Of a stretch of 64,000 nucleotides of DNA, positions 8,672-17,584 are shown one piece after another. A model generated the notes under the pieces. It made no database searches, was not told the DNA's origin, and saw nothing but the letters and a program-made list of their open reading frames with translations. This DNA comes from Nonomuraea africana (lineage in GTDB: Bacteria; Actinomycetota; Actinomycetes; Streptosporangiales; Streptosporangiaceae): positions 6,758,001 through 6,822,000 of the forward strand of contig NZ_JADBEF010000001.1 of NCBI RefSeq assembly GCF_014873535.1. The letters run 5' to 3'. A program made the position numbers and the translations under genes. The stretch's first letter is position 1. Each line of letters opens with the position of its first letter.

Positions 8672-9273
8672 ACCTGCGCGACCGCAAGAAGGAACGAACC
8701 CGGCAGCTGCTGTCCGACACGGCGATAGCGATGTTCCTCGCCGAGGGGTTCGACCGGGTGGCGGTCGCCGACATCGCGGCGGCGGCGGAGGTGTCGAAGC
8801 CGACGCTGTTCCGCTACTTCCCCGCCAAGGAGGACCTGGTCCTGCACCGCATCGCCGACCACCAGGGCGAGGCGGCCAGGATCGTCGAGGGCAGGGCCGA
8901 GGACGAGACCCCGCTCCAGGCCCTGCGCCGGCACTTCATGCGCGGCCTCGACGAGCGCGACCCCGTGACGGGGCTGTGCGACCTGCCCGAGGTGCTGGCC
9001 TTCCAGCGGCTGGTGTTCGGCACGCCCAGCATCGCCGCCCGCCTGGTCGAGTACGGCACCGCCGACGCCGACGCGCTCGCGCGGGCGCTCGGCGGCCCCG
9101 CCCCCGGCCTGGTCGCCGCCCAGGTGGTCGCCGTGCGGCAGGTGCTGGCGCGCGACAACGTGGCCGCGATCTCGGCAGGACGCAGCGCCGACGAGGTCTA
9201 CCCCGAGGCGACCGAGGCCGCCGACACCGCCTTCGACCTGCTCAGCCACGGCGCCGCGGGGCGCGGCTACTGA
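8668..9273 (+). CDS. TetR-family transcriptional regulator
   Basis: 201-aa regulator with an N-terminal helix-turn-helix (VAVADIAAAAEVSKPTLFRYFPAKEDLV, quoted in part: VSKPTLFRYFPAKEDL) and an all-helical ligand domain. Its ATG overlaps the stop of the antigen-85-like gene (ATGA 8668-8671), so it is co-translated with it. TetR regulators beside lipid and efflux genes usually repress neighbouring promoters and respond to substrate or product. The palindrome at 7109-7126 is the best candidate site. The role is inferred from position; the family call is firm. Confidence 0.9.
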   Translation: MNLRDRKKERTRQLLSDTAIAMFLAEGFDRVAVADIAAAAEVSKPTLFRYFPAKEDLVLHRIADHQGEAARIVEGRAEDETPLQALRRHFMRGLDERDPVTGLCDLPEVLAFQRLVFGTPSIAARLVEYGTADADALARALGGPAPGLVAAQVVAVRQVLARDNVAAISAGRSADEVYPEATEAADTAFDLLSHGAAGRGY

Positions 9274-9294
9274 CCCGGCCTCGGTCAGGGGTCA
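9271..9294. terminator. Hairpin spanning two convergent stop codons
   Basis: TGACCC at 9271-9276 pairs with GGGTCA at 9289-9294, and the two arms contain the stop codons of the convergent TetR gene (TGA 9271-9273) and secreted-protein gene (9292-9294). A nested TGACC/GGTCA alternative exists. There is no T-run, so a bidirectional terminator role is only plausible. Confidence 0.35.
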
Positions 9295-10572
9295 CACGGC
9301 GGACAGGTACACCTGGCCGAACGCCTCCGCGTACTTCTTGAGGTCCGTCGCCACGTCCACCTCGGGGGCGGCGGGGTTGTAGAGCGTGGCCAGGCGCGGC
9401 TTGACCTCGCTCAGCCTGACCAGCTGTTCCCAGGTGGCGTTGCCCGCGAGCTTGTCGCCGAGCACCCTGTTGACCGTGCCCTTCGGGTCCTGCCAGCGCG
9501 TCCACAGGGTGACCGTCTCGGCGGCGTCGGACTGCAGCGGCGTCGCCACCCGCTCGGTGATCGTCTTGAGCGCCTGCTCGGCGGTCAGCTGGGAGGAGCC
9601 GGGGGCGGTGAAGACCGCGTCCTCCGCGCCGATGGTGCCGTAGGCGTCCCAGGCCCTGGCCCGCACCTGGATCCACTGGTTCCGCTGGGCGGCGACGGCG
9701 TCGATCTTCCAGGTGGCGTACTCGGTGGCCAGGTGGCCGTTGTCGAGCGAGAGCTGGTCCACCAGGCCCTTGGACAGCCATGCGCCGACGCGCTCGGGGT
9801 CGAGCAGCGGGTACTTCTTGGTCAGCTCGGTCCTGCACTCCTCGTTGGCGCCACAGCCCAGCACCGGCACGACGGTGTGCACGGCGAGCTTCCTGCCGGG
9901 AAGCGCGTCGCGCAGCGCCGTCGTGGTCTCCGTCATGAACTTGTCGATCTCCTCGACCGACGTGAAGGTCTGGTTGTAGCCGAGCTGCGAGGTGAACCTG
10001 AGCCCGACCACGCCCTCCTGCATCGCCAGGGCGCCCACCCGCTTGACGGCGTCGGCGAGCTTGCCGGCCTTCCAGTCGTCGGCCAGGTCGGTGTCGATCC
10101 AGACCCGCAGTCCCGCCTCCGCCGCCGTCTTGACCGCCTGCCCCTCGGCGGTGTCGCCCGCGCTCTTCACCTCGGCGGCCGACAGCTCGGAGGGGTCGAC
10201 GTAGCAGTCCTTGCTGCCGCCCTCGCACTCGGGCGCGCCGGTCTCCTCGGGAGCGGGGTCGGGGTCGCCCACGTCACCAGAGGTGCTGTCGCCCGGCACC
10301 TCGGGGCAGGTGTTGCCCTCTTCGGTGCAGTCGATGGTCGGGCTGTCGACGGGCTGGGTGTTCTTCATGTTCTCGCCGTCGTTGTCCAGCCAGAACCTGG
10401 CGATGTCCGCGGCCTCGTCCGGCGTCGCCATCCAGCGGCAGACCACGTAGGCCGGCGTGTCGCTGGGCATCAGGTCGTTGCAGCTCCTGGGATCGTTGTC
10501 CGACCAGGCCGGGACTCCGATTCCCAGAAGGGAGAGCGCCAGGCCGATGACGAAGATCTTGCGGAAACGCAT
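9292..10572 (-). CDS. Secreted protein of unknown function, possible TIM-barrel
   Basis: 426-aa exported protein. The ATG at 10572 was chosen because it opens a signal peptide (MRFRKIFVIGLALSLLGIG, then PAWS) and follows AGTAGG; an upstream in-frame start adds only eight residues. The mature N-terminus is acidic, with several cysteines (CTEEGNTCPE, CEGGSKDC). The C-terminal two thirds have alternating strand/helix segments (LRVWIDTDL, VGLRFTSQLGYNQTF, KLAVHTVVPVLGCG, QWIQVRARAWDAYG) reminiscent of a glycosidase-like barrel, but no family motif is recognisable. It begins 43 nt after the glycosyltransferase stop on the same strand, so it is probably part of the FAAL-MmpL operon. Function unknown. 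Confidence 0.8.
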   Translation of the reverse strand: MRFRKIFVIGLALSLLGIGVPAWSDNDPRSCNDLMPSDTPAYVVCRWMATPDEAADIARFWLDNDGENMKNTQPVDSPTIDCTEEGNTCPEVPGDSTSGDVGDPDPAPEETGAPECEGGSKDCYVDPSELSAAEVKSAGDTAEGQAVKTAAEAGLRVWIDTDLADDWKAGKLADAVKRVGALAMQEGVVGLRFTSQLGYNQTFTSVEEIDKFMTETTTALRDALPGRKLAVHTVVPVLGCGANEECRTELTKKYPLLDPERVGAWLSKGLVDQLSLDNGHLATEYATWKIDAVAAQRNQWIQVRARAWDAYGTIGAEDAVFTAPGSSQLTAEQALKTITERVATPLQSDAAETVTLWTRWQDPKGTVNRVLGDKLAGNATWEQLVRLSEVKPRLATLYNPAAPEVDVATDLKKYAEAFGQVYLSAV

Positions 10573-10614
10573 GTCGCCTACTTCGCGGGGGATCAAAGGT
10601 GGGCAGTTAGCACA

Positions 10615-11784
10615 CTATCCGGACAGATCTAAGAGATCCACCGCTTGCCGGACACCGTCTTCCTCCCTTAACCGGGCCGCAAGCCGCTGGTTCCGTACGG
10701 CACGCGCCAGCCGAGCCGCCAGCCCCTCCGAGGTCAGCCGCCTGACCGGCAGCGGCTCGGGCCCCGCCCCCAGCGCCGCCACCCTGGCGCCCCAGAAGTG
10801 CTGGTCGGAGAAGAACGGGCAGACGACATTGGGCACGCCCGCCGCCAGTCCCGCCGCGGTGGTGCCCGCCCCGCCGTGGTGGACGACGGCCGCCATGAGC
10901 GGGAACAGCGCTGCGTGGTCAGCCTCCTCGACGGGGAAGACCGTCCCGGACGGCTCCGCGGGCAGCCCCTGGACCACCGCGCGCACGCCGGCCAGTTCCA
11001 GCGCCCCCAGCACCCGCCCGGCCAGCGACGCGGGCGGGCGCATGCTGCCGAAGCCGACGTAGACCGGTGGCGGGCCCTCTTCCACGAAGGCCACGAGGTC
11101 GGCCGGCAGCGGCCGCGGCGCCGGCCGCCAGTAGCCGGTGAGGTGGATGTGGCCGGGCCAGTCGCGCGGGCGCGGGACGACCAGTGGGCTCACGCCGCAG
11201 AGCACGGGCGTCGCGTCCCGGTGGCCCCGCTGTGGGCCGAGGCCGAGCACGGTGCCCCTGAGGCGGTCGACCATCCGGCCGAGGACGAGCCGGCTCAGCC
11301 GCTCGATCAGCGCGTAACTGGCCCGGTTGCCCCAGCTGCCCAGCGTTCTCAGCCGGACGAGCGGGTTGGGGAACTCGGCGGTGGGGTGGCTGGGCTGGAA
11401 GTGCAGGATCACGTGCGGCATGCCGTACCGGTCGGACAGGTGCCCGCCCATGCCGCCGAGCGCGGGTGCGAGGACCAGGTCGGCGTCGCGGGCGGCCGCG
11501 TCCACCTCGGCGACCAGCTTCTCCGCGAGCGGCTCGACGATCCGCCTGAAGCCCCTGACGAAGCCGAGGGGGCCGCTGCGCAGCCAGGCCTGCCCCTCCT
11601 CCGACTCCATGATCCGCACGGGGTCCACGCTCAGCGGCGCCAGGGTGAGGCCGCCCATCAGCGGCGCGTACCGCTCGGCGGCCACGACCGTGACCTCGTG
11701 CCCGCGAGCCCGCACGCCCTCGCCCAGCGTGACGCACGGCTGGGTGTCGCCCCGCGACCCGAACGCCAGGATCGCCACTCTCAC
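10615..11784 (-). CDS. GT1-family (UGT/GtfB-like) glycosyltransferase
   Basis: 389-aa GT-B glycosyltransferase related to UDP-glycosyltransferases that glycosylate lipids, sterols and natural products. The N-terminal motif FGSRGDTQPCVTLGEGVRARGH begins right after the GTG at 11784 (partly quoted: FGSRGDTQPCVTLG), and the C-terminal half has VYVGFGSMRPP and the nucleotide-sugar motif HHGGAGTTAAGLAAGVP. The GTG overlaps the MFS stop (GTGA 11781-11784). No signal peptide or TM segment, so it acts at the cytoplasmic face. Being the last gene of the FAAL-MmpL-MFS-GT operon, it probably glycosylates the lipid product or its carrier; donor sugar and acceptor are unknown. Confidence 0.88.
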   Translation of the reverse strand: MRVAILAFGSRGDTQPCVTLGEGVRARGHEVTVVAAERYAPLMGGLTLAPLSVDPVRIMESEEGQAWLRSGPLGFVRGFRRIVEPLAEKLVAEVDAAARDADLVLAPALGGMGGHLSDRYGMPHVILHFQPSHPTAEFPNPLVRLRTLGSWGNRASYALIERLSRLVLGRMVDRLRGTVLGLGPQRGHRDATPVLCGVSPLVVPRPRDWPGHIHLTGYWRPAPRPLPADLVAFVEEGPPPVYVGFGSMRPPASLAGRVLGALELAGVRAVVQGLPAEPSGTVFPVEEADHAALFPLMAAVVHHGGAGTTAAGLAAGVPNVVCPFFSDQHFWGARVAALGAGPEPLPVRRLTSEGLAARLARAVRNQRLAARLREEDGVRQAVDLLDLSG

Positions 11785-13136
11785 GGCAGCGACACCAGGC
11801 TCACCAGCGCCCCGACCAGGACCAGCCCGGCCGCGACGAGCAGCCCCGCCGAGTATCCCGTCGCGAACGCCGGCGCTCCCTGCACGATCACCCCGATCGC
11901 GGCGATGCCGAACAGGCCCGAGATCTCCCTGCCGACCGTGAACACCCCGCCCGCCACGCCCGCCCTGCCTTCGGGGACGGCGCCCAGCACGGCCGAGCCC
12001 AGCGGCATCGTCAGCGCCGACCCCACACCGATCGCGCACACCGCGGGCAGCAGCTCACCCCACCCGTCGCCGGGCCCGAGGAAGGCCACCGCCGCCATCC
12101 CCGCCGCCACCAGCACCAGCCCCGAGGCCACCGTCCGTGCCGGGCCCAGCCGCCGCTCCGCGAACGGCACCAACGGCGTCACCGCCACCACCAGCACCGC
12201 CAGCGGGACGAAAGCCACGCCAGAGTCCGTGGGCGAGAAGCCCAGCACCCCCTGGAGGAAGATCGCCGTGTAGAAGAACACGCCGTTCACGCCGAGGCCC
12301 CACAGCACCTGCGCCACCACGCCGCCGGTGAACGATCTGGCCCTGAACAGCGCCAGATCCACCATCGGCTCGGCCGTCCGCCGCTCCACCACGACGAACG
12401 CCACCGCGCCCACCGCGCAGGCCGTCGCCGTCGCGACGATCAGCGGCGAGGTCCAGCCGTACTCCGTGCCGTGGATCAGCGTGAACGTCCCCGCCGCCAG
12501 CACCACCGCCGAGGTCACGATTCCCGGCACGTCCACCCGCGTGGCCGCCGTCTCGGTGCTCTCCCGCACCACTGCCAGCGCCAGCGCGATCACCGCCGCC
12601 CCGATGGGCACGTTGATCAGGAACACCCACGTCCAGTGCGCGTGCTGGCTGAGGTAGCCGCCGACGACGGGCCCGAGTGCCAGCGCGGCCGCTCCCGACG
12701 CCATCCACACCGCCACGCCCGCCGAGCGCTGCCTGCCGTCCTTGCCCGCCAGGACGGCCAGCGTCGCGGGCAGGATCAGCGCCGCGCCCACCCCCTGGAC
12801 CAGCCTGGCGACCACGAGCAGCTGGATCGTCGTGGCCAGCCCCGCCCCGAGTGACGCCGCCGTGAACGTCACCAGCCCCGCGACCAGCACCCGCCTTCTG
12901 CCGTGGACGTCGGCCAGCCGGCCACCGGCGAGCATGAGACCCGCGAAGGTCATGATGTAGCCCGTCGCCACCCACTCGAGCGCCGCGAGGCTCGCGCCGA
13001 GGTCGTCCCTGATGGACGGCAGCGCGACGGTCACCACGGTGTTGTCCAGCGTGGTGACGAACCCTGCCAGGCCGACGACGAGGTAGAGCGGCCAGGCTCT
13101 TGCGCTTCTCGCGGGCTGGAGGACGCTCTGGGCCAT
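11781..13136 (-). CDS. MFS exporter, DHA2 (EmrB/QacA-like) family
   Basis: 451-aa multi-pass protein. It carries the DHA2 signature LDNTVVTVALPSIRDDLGAS in the first helix, the motif-A loop AGGRLADVHGRRRV and the motif-C antiporter helix VQGVGAALILPATLAVLAG. These are proton-driven drug or lipid exporters. The ATG at 13136 shares a base with the MmpL stop (TGATG), and its own stop overlaps the glycosyltransferase GTG. It may export a precursor or product of the lipid locus alongside MmpL, or confer self-protection. Family assignment is secure; substrate unknown. Confidence 0.9.
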   Translation of the reverse strand: MAQSVLQPARSARAWPLYLVVGLAGFVTTLDNTVVTVALPSIRDDLGASLAALEWVATGYIMTFAGLMLAGGRLADVHGRRRVLVAGLVTFTAASLGAGLATTIQLLVVARLVQGVGAALILPATLAVLAGKDGRQRSAGVAVWMASGAAALALGPVVGGYLSQHAHWTWVFLINVPIGAAVIALALAVVRESTETAATRVDVPGIVTSAVVLAAGTFTLIHGTEYGWTSPLIVATATACAVGAVAFVVVERRTAEPMVDLALFRARSFTGGVVAQVLWGLGVNGVFFYTAIFLQGVLGFSPTDSGVAFVPLAVLVVAVTPLVPFAERRLGPARTVASGLVLVAAGMAAVAFLGPGDGWGELLPAVCAIGVGSALTMPLGSAVLGAVPEGRAGVAGGVFTVGREISGLFGIAAIGVIVQGAPAFATGYSAGLLVAAGLVLVGALVSLVSLP

Positions 13137-15850
13137 CAGTCCGTCTCCGCCCAGGTCCAGCCGGCGCCGTCGGCGCTCGCCTTGACCACCCGCGTCCTGG
13201 GCCGCACCTTCACCCACCCGATCACTGCGCCGTCGCCTTCGGCCGCCCGCGGGGCCTCCTCGTCGGGCACGGCCTCCGGCGGCGCGGACTCTCGTATGGC
13301 TGAGGGGTAGGGGTTGATGCCCCGCTTGCGCACCACGGCCGCCGTGCCGACCGGCCCGCTGACGGCAGGGACCACCGGGGGCGGCGGTGGAAGCGGCACC
13401 GGCGCGGGGATGGGGTCGGTGTCCATCCCGAAGACCGGCGCGGGGGCGGGCCCTGGGTCGGTTCTGAGCGCGGACGGCCGGCCGTCGTCCTCCGTCCACT
13501 GCCAGCCGGGTCCGTCGAGGTTCGGCCTGACCGCCCGCCGTCCCTCGATCGGCCTGGCCTGCCCGCTCGGGAGAGCCGCGGCTCTGGCAGGGGGCGCGGC
13601 GAGCGCGGGCGGAGTGGGGGCGGGGACGAGCGCGGGAGCGGGCAGGCCGGCGGGGTCGGGGTCGCTCTCGGGCTCACGGAGCTCGATCCGCCGGTGCAGA
13701 CCCCGCAGCGAACGGGGTAACCACCAGTTGGCCTCGCCCATCAACCGCATCGTCGCGGGCACCAGCAACGCCCGCACCAGGGTGGCGTCCACCACGATGG
13801 CGACGAACATCCCCACCCCGAGCAGCTTCACGATGGTGATGCCCGCCGTCGAGAAGGCCCCGATCACCACCAGCAGCAGCAGGGCGGCGCTGGTGATGAT
13901 CCCGCCGGTCTTCTGCAGCCCGACCGCCACCGCCGTGGTGTTGTCCCCCGTGCGCAGCCACTCGGCCCGCACCCGCGACAGCAGGAACAGCTCGTAGTCC
14001 ATCGAGAGCCCGAAGACCACCGCGAGGATCAGCACCGTGACCGTCGCCTCGATGGTCCCCGTCGGCGTGAAGCCCAGGAAGGCGGCCAGGTTCCCGTACT
14101 GGAACGCCCACACGATCACGCCGAAGGAGGCCCCGATCGACAGCACGTTCATCAGCAGTGCCTTCAACGGCAGCAGCAGCGAGCCGAACGCGGCGAAGAG
14201 CAGCACGAACGTCGCCCCGCACACCACCAGCGCCATCCACGGCAGCGTCGCGGTCAGGCTGTCCATCAGGTCCATCTGCGCCGCCGTGGGCCCGCCGACC
14301 ACCACGTCCCTGATGTTCGGCTCGGGCGCCATCGACCTGATGAGCGTCACCACCGAGCGCGCCGAGGCGGACATCGGGTCGCCCTCGTACCGGACGGCCA
14401 GCCGTACCGAGCCGTTGGCCTGGGAGAAGCCGGTGACGTCCACGCCCGTGACGCCGGGAAGGCGGCGCAGGCGGTCGGTGAAGGGCTTGACGTCGGCGGG
14501 CAGCACCGGCGTCACGGGGCTGACCACGGTGTGTCCCTGGCCGAGCGGTCCTGGCAGCAGCGGCTCGGCGTCCACGAGGTCACGCTCGACCAGCACGTGG
14601 ACGTCGATCGGCGCCATCGAGTTCCTGGCGAAGTCGGTGTCGACGGCCTCGGCGACCTGGCGGCTCTCGACCCGAGAAGGCAGCACCCTGTGGTCGACGT
14701 TGCCGAACTTCACGTCGACGAACGGCAGCGCCAGCGAGACCAGCACCGCGGTGACCCCGACGAGGTACAGCACCGGCGTGCGCATCACGCTGGAGGCCAC
14801 GGCGTGCCAGGCCCCGCCCCCTCGGGCGCCGCCGAAGGAGGGGGTGATCCTGAGCGCGTCGACCCTCGGCCCCAGGATCCCGAGGACGGCGGGCAGCACG
14901 ATCAGCGCGGAGAACATCGCGACCAGCACGACCGCCGCGGCGCCGAGCCCGATGGAGCGCAGGAACATCTGCGGGAACAGCAGCAGCCCGAGCAGCGCCG
15001 TGGCCACCGTCAGCCCCGAGAACGCCACGGTCCGCCCCGCCGTGGCCATGGTCGCCACGACTGCCTGCTCGCGGGAGGCGCCGCGCCTGATCTCCTCGCG
15101 GAAGGCGCTCAGCACGAACAGCGAGTAGTCGATCGCCAGGCCCAGACCCAGCATGGTGACCACGTTCAGCGAGAACACCGAGACGTCGGTGACCTCGGTC
15201 AGCAGCCGCAGCAGCACCAGCGCGCCGAGCACCGCCAGCAGCCCGACCAGCAGCGGCAGCCCCGCCGCCACCAGGCTGCCGAAGACCAGCACGAGCAGCA
15301 CCAGCAGGACCGGCATCGAGATCGCCTCGGCCTTGGCGAGGTCCGCCCCCGTCTGCGTGTTCAGATCCTTCAGCAGCGGCACGGCGCCGCCGACCTTGAC
15401 CGAGAGCCCTTCGACGGTGCGCAACCGATTCTCGATCGCGGCGTAGGCGGCCTGCTTGTCGCCCTTCAAGGTGATCAGGGCGTAGGTCGACAGGGAGTCG
15501 CGCGAGATCATCTTCGTCGAACGGGTGGTCCAGTACGTCGTCAGCTGCCGCACGTGGGCCGCCGGCAGGCGCCGCAGCGAGTCGTGGACCGCCTTCTTGT
15601 ACCTTTTGTCCTTGGCGCTCACCGTGGGGTGGGTGTAGAGCACGACCACGTCGGGCGAGTTCCCGCTGTACCACTCCTCGTTCCAGGTGGCCGAGGTCGT
15701 CGACTCCGCCGACGGGTCCTCGAACCCGCCGTCCGCCATCCGTCCGAACAGCTCGAGGCCGAAGGGCGCGACGAGCACCGCGGCAGCCACGCTCAGCACG
15801 AGGAGCGTCCAGCGGCCCCGGTAGACGAACCGGCCGAGCGACTCAAACAA
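13136..15850 (-). CDS. MmpL-family RND lipid transporter with long proline-rich C-terminal tail
   Basis: 904-aa inner-membrane RND transporter with two MMPL domains. The first spans about 1-370, with an exported loop 35-175; the second spans about 355-705. Each half has the Asp-Tyr pair used as proton relay in mycobacterial MmpL3: GLAIDYSLFVL (Asp241-Tyr242) and GLSMDYELFLL (Asp618-Tyr619). A disordered Pro/Ala-rich cytoplasmic tail follows (about 725-904), with two copies of a D-G-x-G-W-x-W-x-E-x-D motif (779-789 and 894-904, the second at the very C-terminus). The first codons overlap the FAAL gene by 8 nt. MmpL proteins export lipids such as trehalose monomycolate or PDIM. The coupling to a FadD32-like ligase suggests export of the FAAL-PKS lipid (inference). 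Confidence 0.92.
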   Translation of the reverse strand: MFESLGRFVYRGRWTLLVLSVAAAVLVAPFGLELFGRMADGGFEDPSAESTTSATWNEEWYSGNSPDVVVLYTHPTVSAKDKRYKKAVHDSLRRLPAAHVRQLTTYWTTRSTKMISRDSLSTYALITLKGDKQAAYAAIENRLRTVEGLSVKVGGAVPLLKDLNTQTGADLAKAEAISMPVLLVLLVLVFGSLVAAGLPLLVGLLAVLGALVLLRLLTEVTDVSVFSLNVVTMLGLGLAIDYSLFVLSAFREEIRRGASREQAVVATMATAGRTVAFSGLTVATALLGLLLFPQMFLRSIGLGAAAVVLVAMFSALIVLPAVLGILGPRVDALRITPSFGGARGGGAWHAVASSVMRTPVLYLVGVTAVLVSLALPFVDVKFGNVDHRVLPSRVESRQVAEAVDTDFARNSMAPIDVHVLVERDLVDAEPLLPGPLGQGHTVVSPVTPVLPADVKPFTDRLRRLPGVTGVDVTGFSQANGSVRLAVRYEGDPMSASARSVVTLIRSMAPEPNIRDVVVGGPTAAQMDLMDSLTATLPWMALVVCGATFVLLFAAFGSLLLPLKALLMNVLSIGASFGVIVWAFQYGNLAAFLGFTPTGTIEATVTVLILAVVFGLSMDYELFLLSRVRAEWLRTGDNTTAVAVGLQKTGGIITSAALLLLVVIGAFSTAGITIVKLLGVGMFVAIVVDATLVRALLVPATMRLMGEANWWLPRSLRGLHRRIELREPESDPDPAGLPAPALVPAPTPPALAAPPARAAALPSGQARPIEGRRAVRPNLDGPGWQWTEDDGRPSALRTDPGPAPAPVFGMDTDPIPAPVPLPPPPPVVPAVSGPVGTAAVVRKRGINPYPSAIRESAPPEAVPDEEAPRAAEGDGAVIGWVKVRPRTRVVKASADGAGWTWAETD

Positions 15851-17462
15851 ACGCGCCCTCCAGATAGGCCTGCCTGCAGGCCCGCCTGGCGATCTTGCCG
15901 CTGGAGGTGCGCGGCACCGTGCCCGCCTCGACCAGCACCACCTTCGCCGCGAGGTCGTGGCTCCTCGAGATCGCGGAGCGCACCTCGCCGATCACCGCCT
16001 CCGCCTCGACGGCCGCGCGCGACCGCTCGGCCACCACCACCAGCCGCTCGGTCTCGTCACCCGGCACCGCGAACGCGGCCACGTGCCCCCTGCGCACCCC
16101 TTGGGAGGCTTCCTGGGCCGTCGCCTCGATGTCCTGCGGGTAGTGGTTGCGGCCGTCCACGATCACCAGGTCCTTGATCCGCCCGGTGATGTACAGCTCG
16201 CCCTCGTGGATCACTCCGAGGTCGCCGGTGCGCAGCCAGCCGTCCGCGAAGACCTCCGCGCTCTTGTCGGGGTCGCGCCAGTAGGCGCGCGCGACGTTCG
16301 GGCCCTGCACGAGGATCTCCCCGACGTGGCCGTCCGGCGCGTCGATCCGCACGCGCTGGCCCGTCGGCCGCCCGCACGAGACCTGCGTGCTGGCGAACCC
16401 CACCCCCGTGTACGGCACGGCCCGCCCCTCGGCCAGCGCGTCCCTGTCGAAGTCCGTCACGCGGGGCGGCTCGTCGATCGCGCCGGCCGCGACGAAGACC
16501 GTGGCCTCGGCCAGGCCGTAGCCGGGAGTGTGCGCCTCAGGGCGCAGGCCGTACGGCCGGAAGACGGAGGTGAAGCGCGAGACGGTCGCCGGGCGCACCG
16601 GCTCGGCCCCGTTGAGCATGACCCGTACCCCCGACAGATCGAGCCCGTCGAGTTCCGCGAGCTCCGTGAGCTCCGTCGCCCGCGCGGCGGTGTAGTCGAA
16701 GGCGAAGTTCGGCCCGCCGGTGTAGACGTCGTCGTACTCCGACAGCAGGCGCATCCACCGCATCGGCTGCATGACGAACGCGACGGGGTCCATGAACACC
16801 GCCTGGTTCCCGCCGACGATCGGGCAGGCGATGATCGCGATCAGCCCCATGTCGTGGAAGAGCGGCAGCCACAGCGCGGCCACCGAGGTGCGCGGCCTGG
16901 CGTCGAAGGCCTCCCAGAGCTGAGCGGCGTTGGCGCCGAAGTTGCCGTGCGAGATCTCCACGCCCGCCGGCGTCCTGGTCGAGCCCGAGGTGTACTGCAG
17001 GTAGGCGAGGTCGCCCGGGGCGATCGGCTCGTCCTCCCACTCGTCGGCGAGCAGGTCCGAGACGGTGTCGACGGCGATGACGGCCTTGGCAGGGGGCAGG
17101 TCCGCCATGGCGGCGCTGGTCGTCAGCACGGCCACGGGGTCGGCGTCGGCGTAGGCGAGGGCGAGGCGCTCGGCGTGGCCCGGCAGTCCGGGAGAGAACA
17201 GCGGCACCGCGACCACCCGCGCGTACATCGCGCCGAGCATCGCGACCACGTACTCCAGGCTCTGCGGGGCGAGGATCGCGGCCCTGTCGCCCGGCTCACA
17301 TACCTCGCGCAGCCGTACGGCCAGCGCCCGCGCCCTGCGGTCGACCTGCTTCCAGGTGAGGGTGTGCCGGCGCCCGTCGCCGAGGTAGTCGGCGAAGGTG
17401 TAGGCGGGCGCGTCGGGAATCTCACGCGCCCATCGCGCGATCCGGCTGATCAGAACGTCCAT
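15843..17462 (-). CDS. Fatty-acyl-AMP ligase (FAAL), FadD32-like
   Basis: 539-aa adenylate-forming enzyme that activates a fatty acid as acyl-AMP and hands it to a PKS acyl carrier domain. FadD32 family marks: YTSGSTRTPAGVEISHGN, LPLFHDMGLIA, NGAEPV, PGYGLAEATVF, TGDLG, then ITGRIKDLVIVDGRNHYPQD, and the C-terminus SAGT-like AGTVPRTSSGKIARRACR. The GRNHYPQD motif is typical of FAALs rather than acyl-CoA ligases. The ATG at 17462 is preferred because GGGGAG lies just upstream; a TTG at 17486 extends the frame by eight residues with no ribosome site. It heads a coupled FAAL-MmpL-MFS-GT operon. The likely partner is the N-terminal ACP of the PKS at 884-7096 (inference). Confidence 0.93.
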   Translation of the reverse strand: MDVLISRIARWAREIPDAPAYTFADYLGDGRRHTLTWKQVDRRARALAVRLREVCEPGDRAAILAPQSLEYVVAMLGAMYARVVAVPLFSPGLPGHAERLALAYADADPVAVLTTSAAMADLPPAKAVIAVDTVSDLLADEWEDEPIAPGDLAYLQYTSGSTRTPAGVEISHGNFGANAAQLWEAFDARPRTSVAALWLPLFHDMGLIAIIACPIVGGNQAVFMDPVAFVMQPMRWMRLLSEYDDVYTGGPNFAFDYTAARATELTELAELDGLDLSGVRVMLNGAEPVRPATVSRFTSVFRPYGLRPEAHTPGYGLAEATVFVAAGAIDEPPRVTDFDRDALAEGRAVPYTGVGFASTQVSCGRPTGQRVRIDAPDGHVGEILVQGPNVARAYWRDPDKSAEVFADGWLRTGDLGVIHEGELYITGRIKDLVIVDGRNHYPQDIEATAQEASQGVRRGHVAAFAVPGDETERLVVVAERSRAAVEAEAVIGEVRSAISRSHDLAAKVVLVEAGTVPRTSSGKIARRACRQAYLEGAFV

Positions 17463-17556
17463 GCCGAAACTCCCCGAGGCCGCCAACAGGGACCTAGCAA
17501 ATTACGGCAGATAGGCGTGCGATTCTTGCCAAACGCCTGCACATTCCGCTTCGAGT

Positions 17557-17576
17557 CTTGTTACCGACGTGACAAG
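17557..17576. promoter_or_regulatory. Inverted repeat upstream of the FAAL operon
   Basis: CTTGT (17557-17561) and ACAAG (17572-17576) flank TACCGACGTG, about 95 nt upstream of the FAAL start. The heptamer TTACCGA here also occurs in the right half of the palindrome upstream of the PKS (7119-7125), which could mean a shared regulator. Evidence is thin. Confidence 0.25.
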
Positions 17577-17584
17577 GAGTGGCT

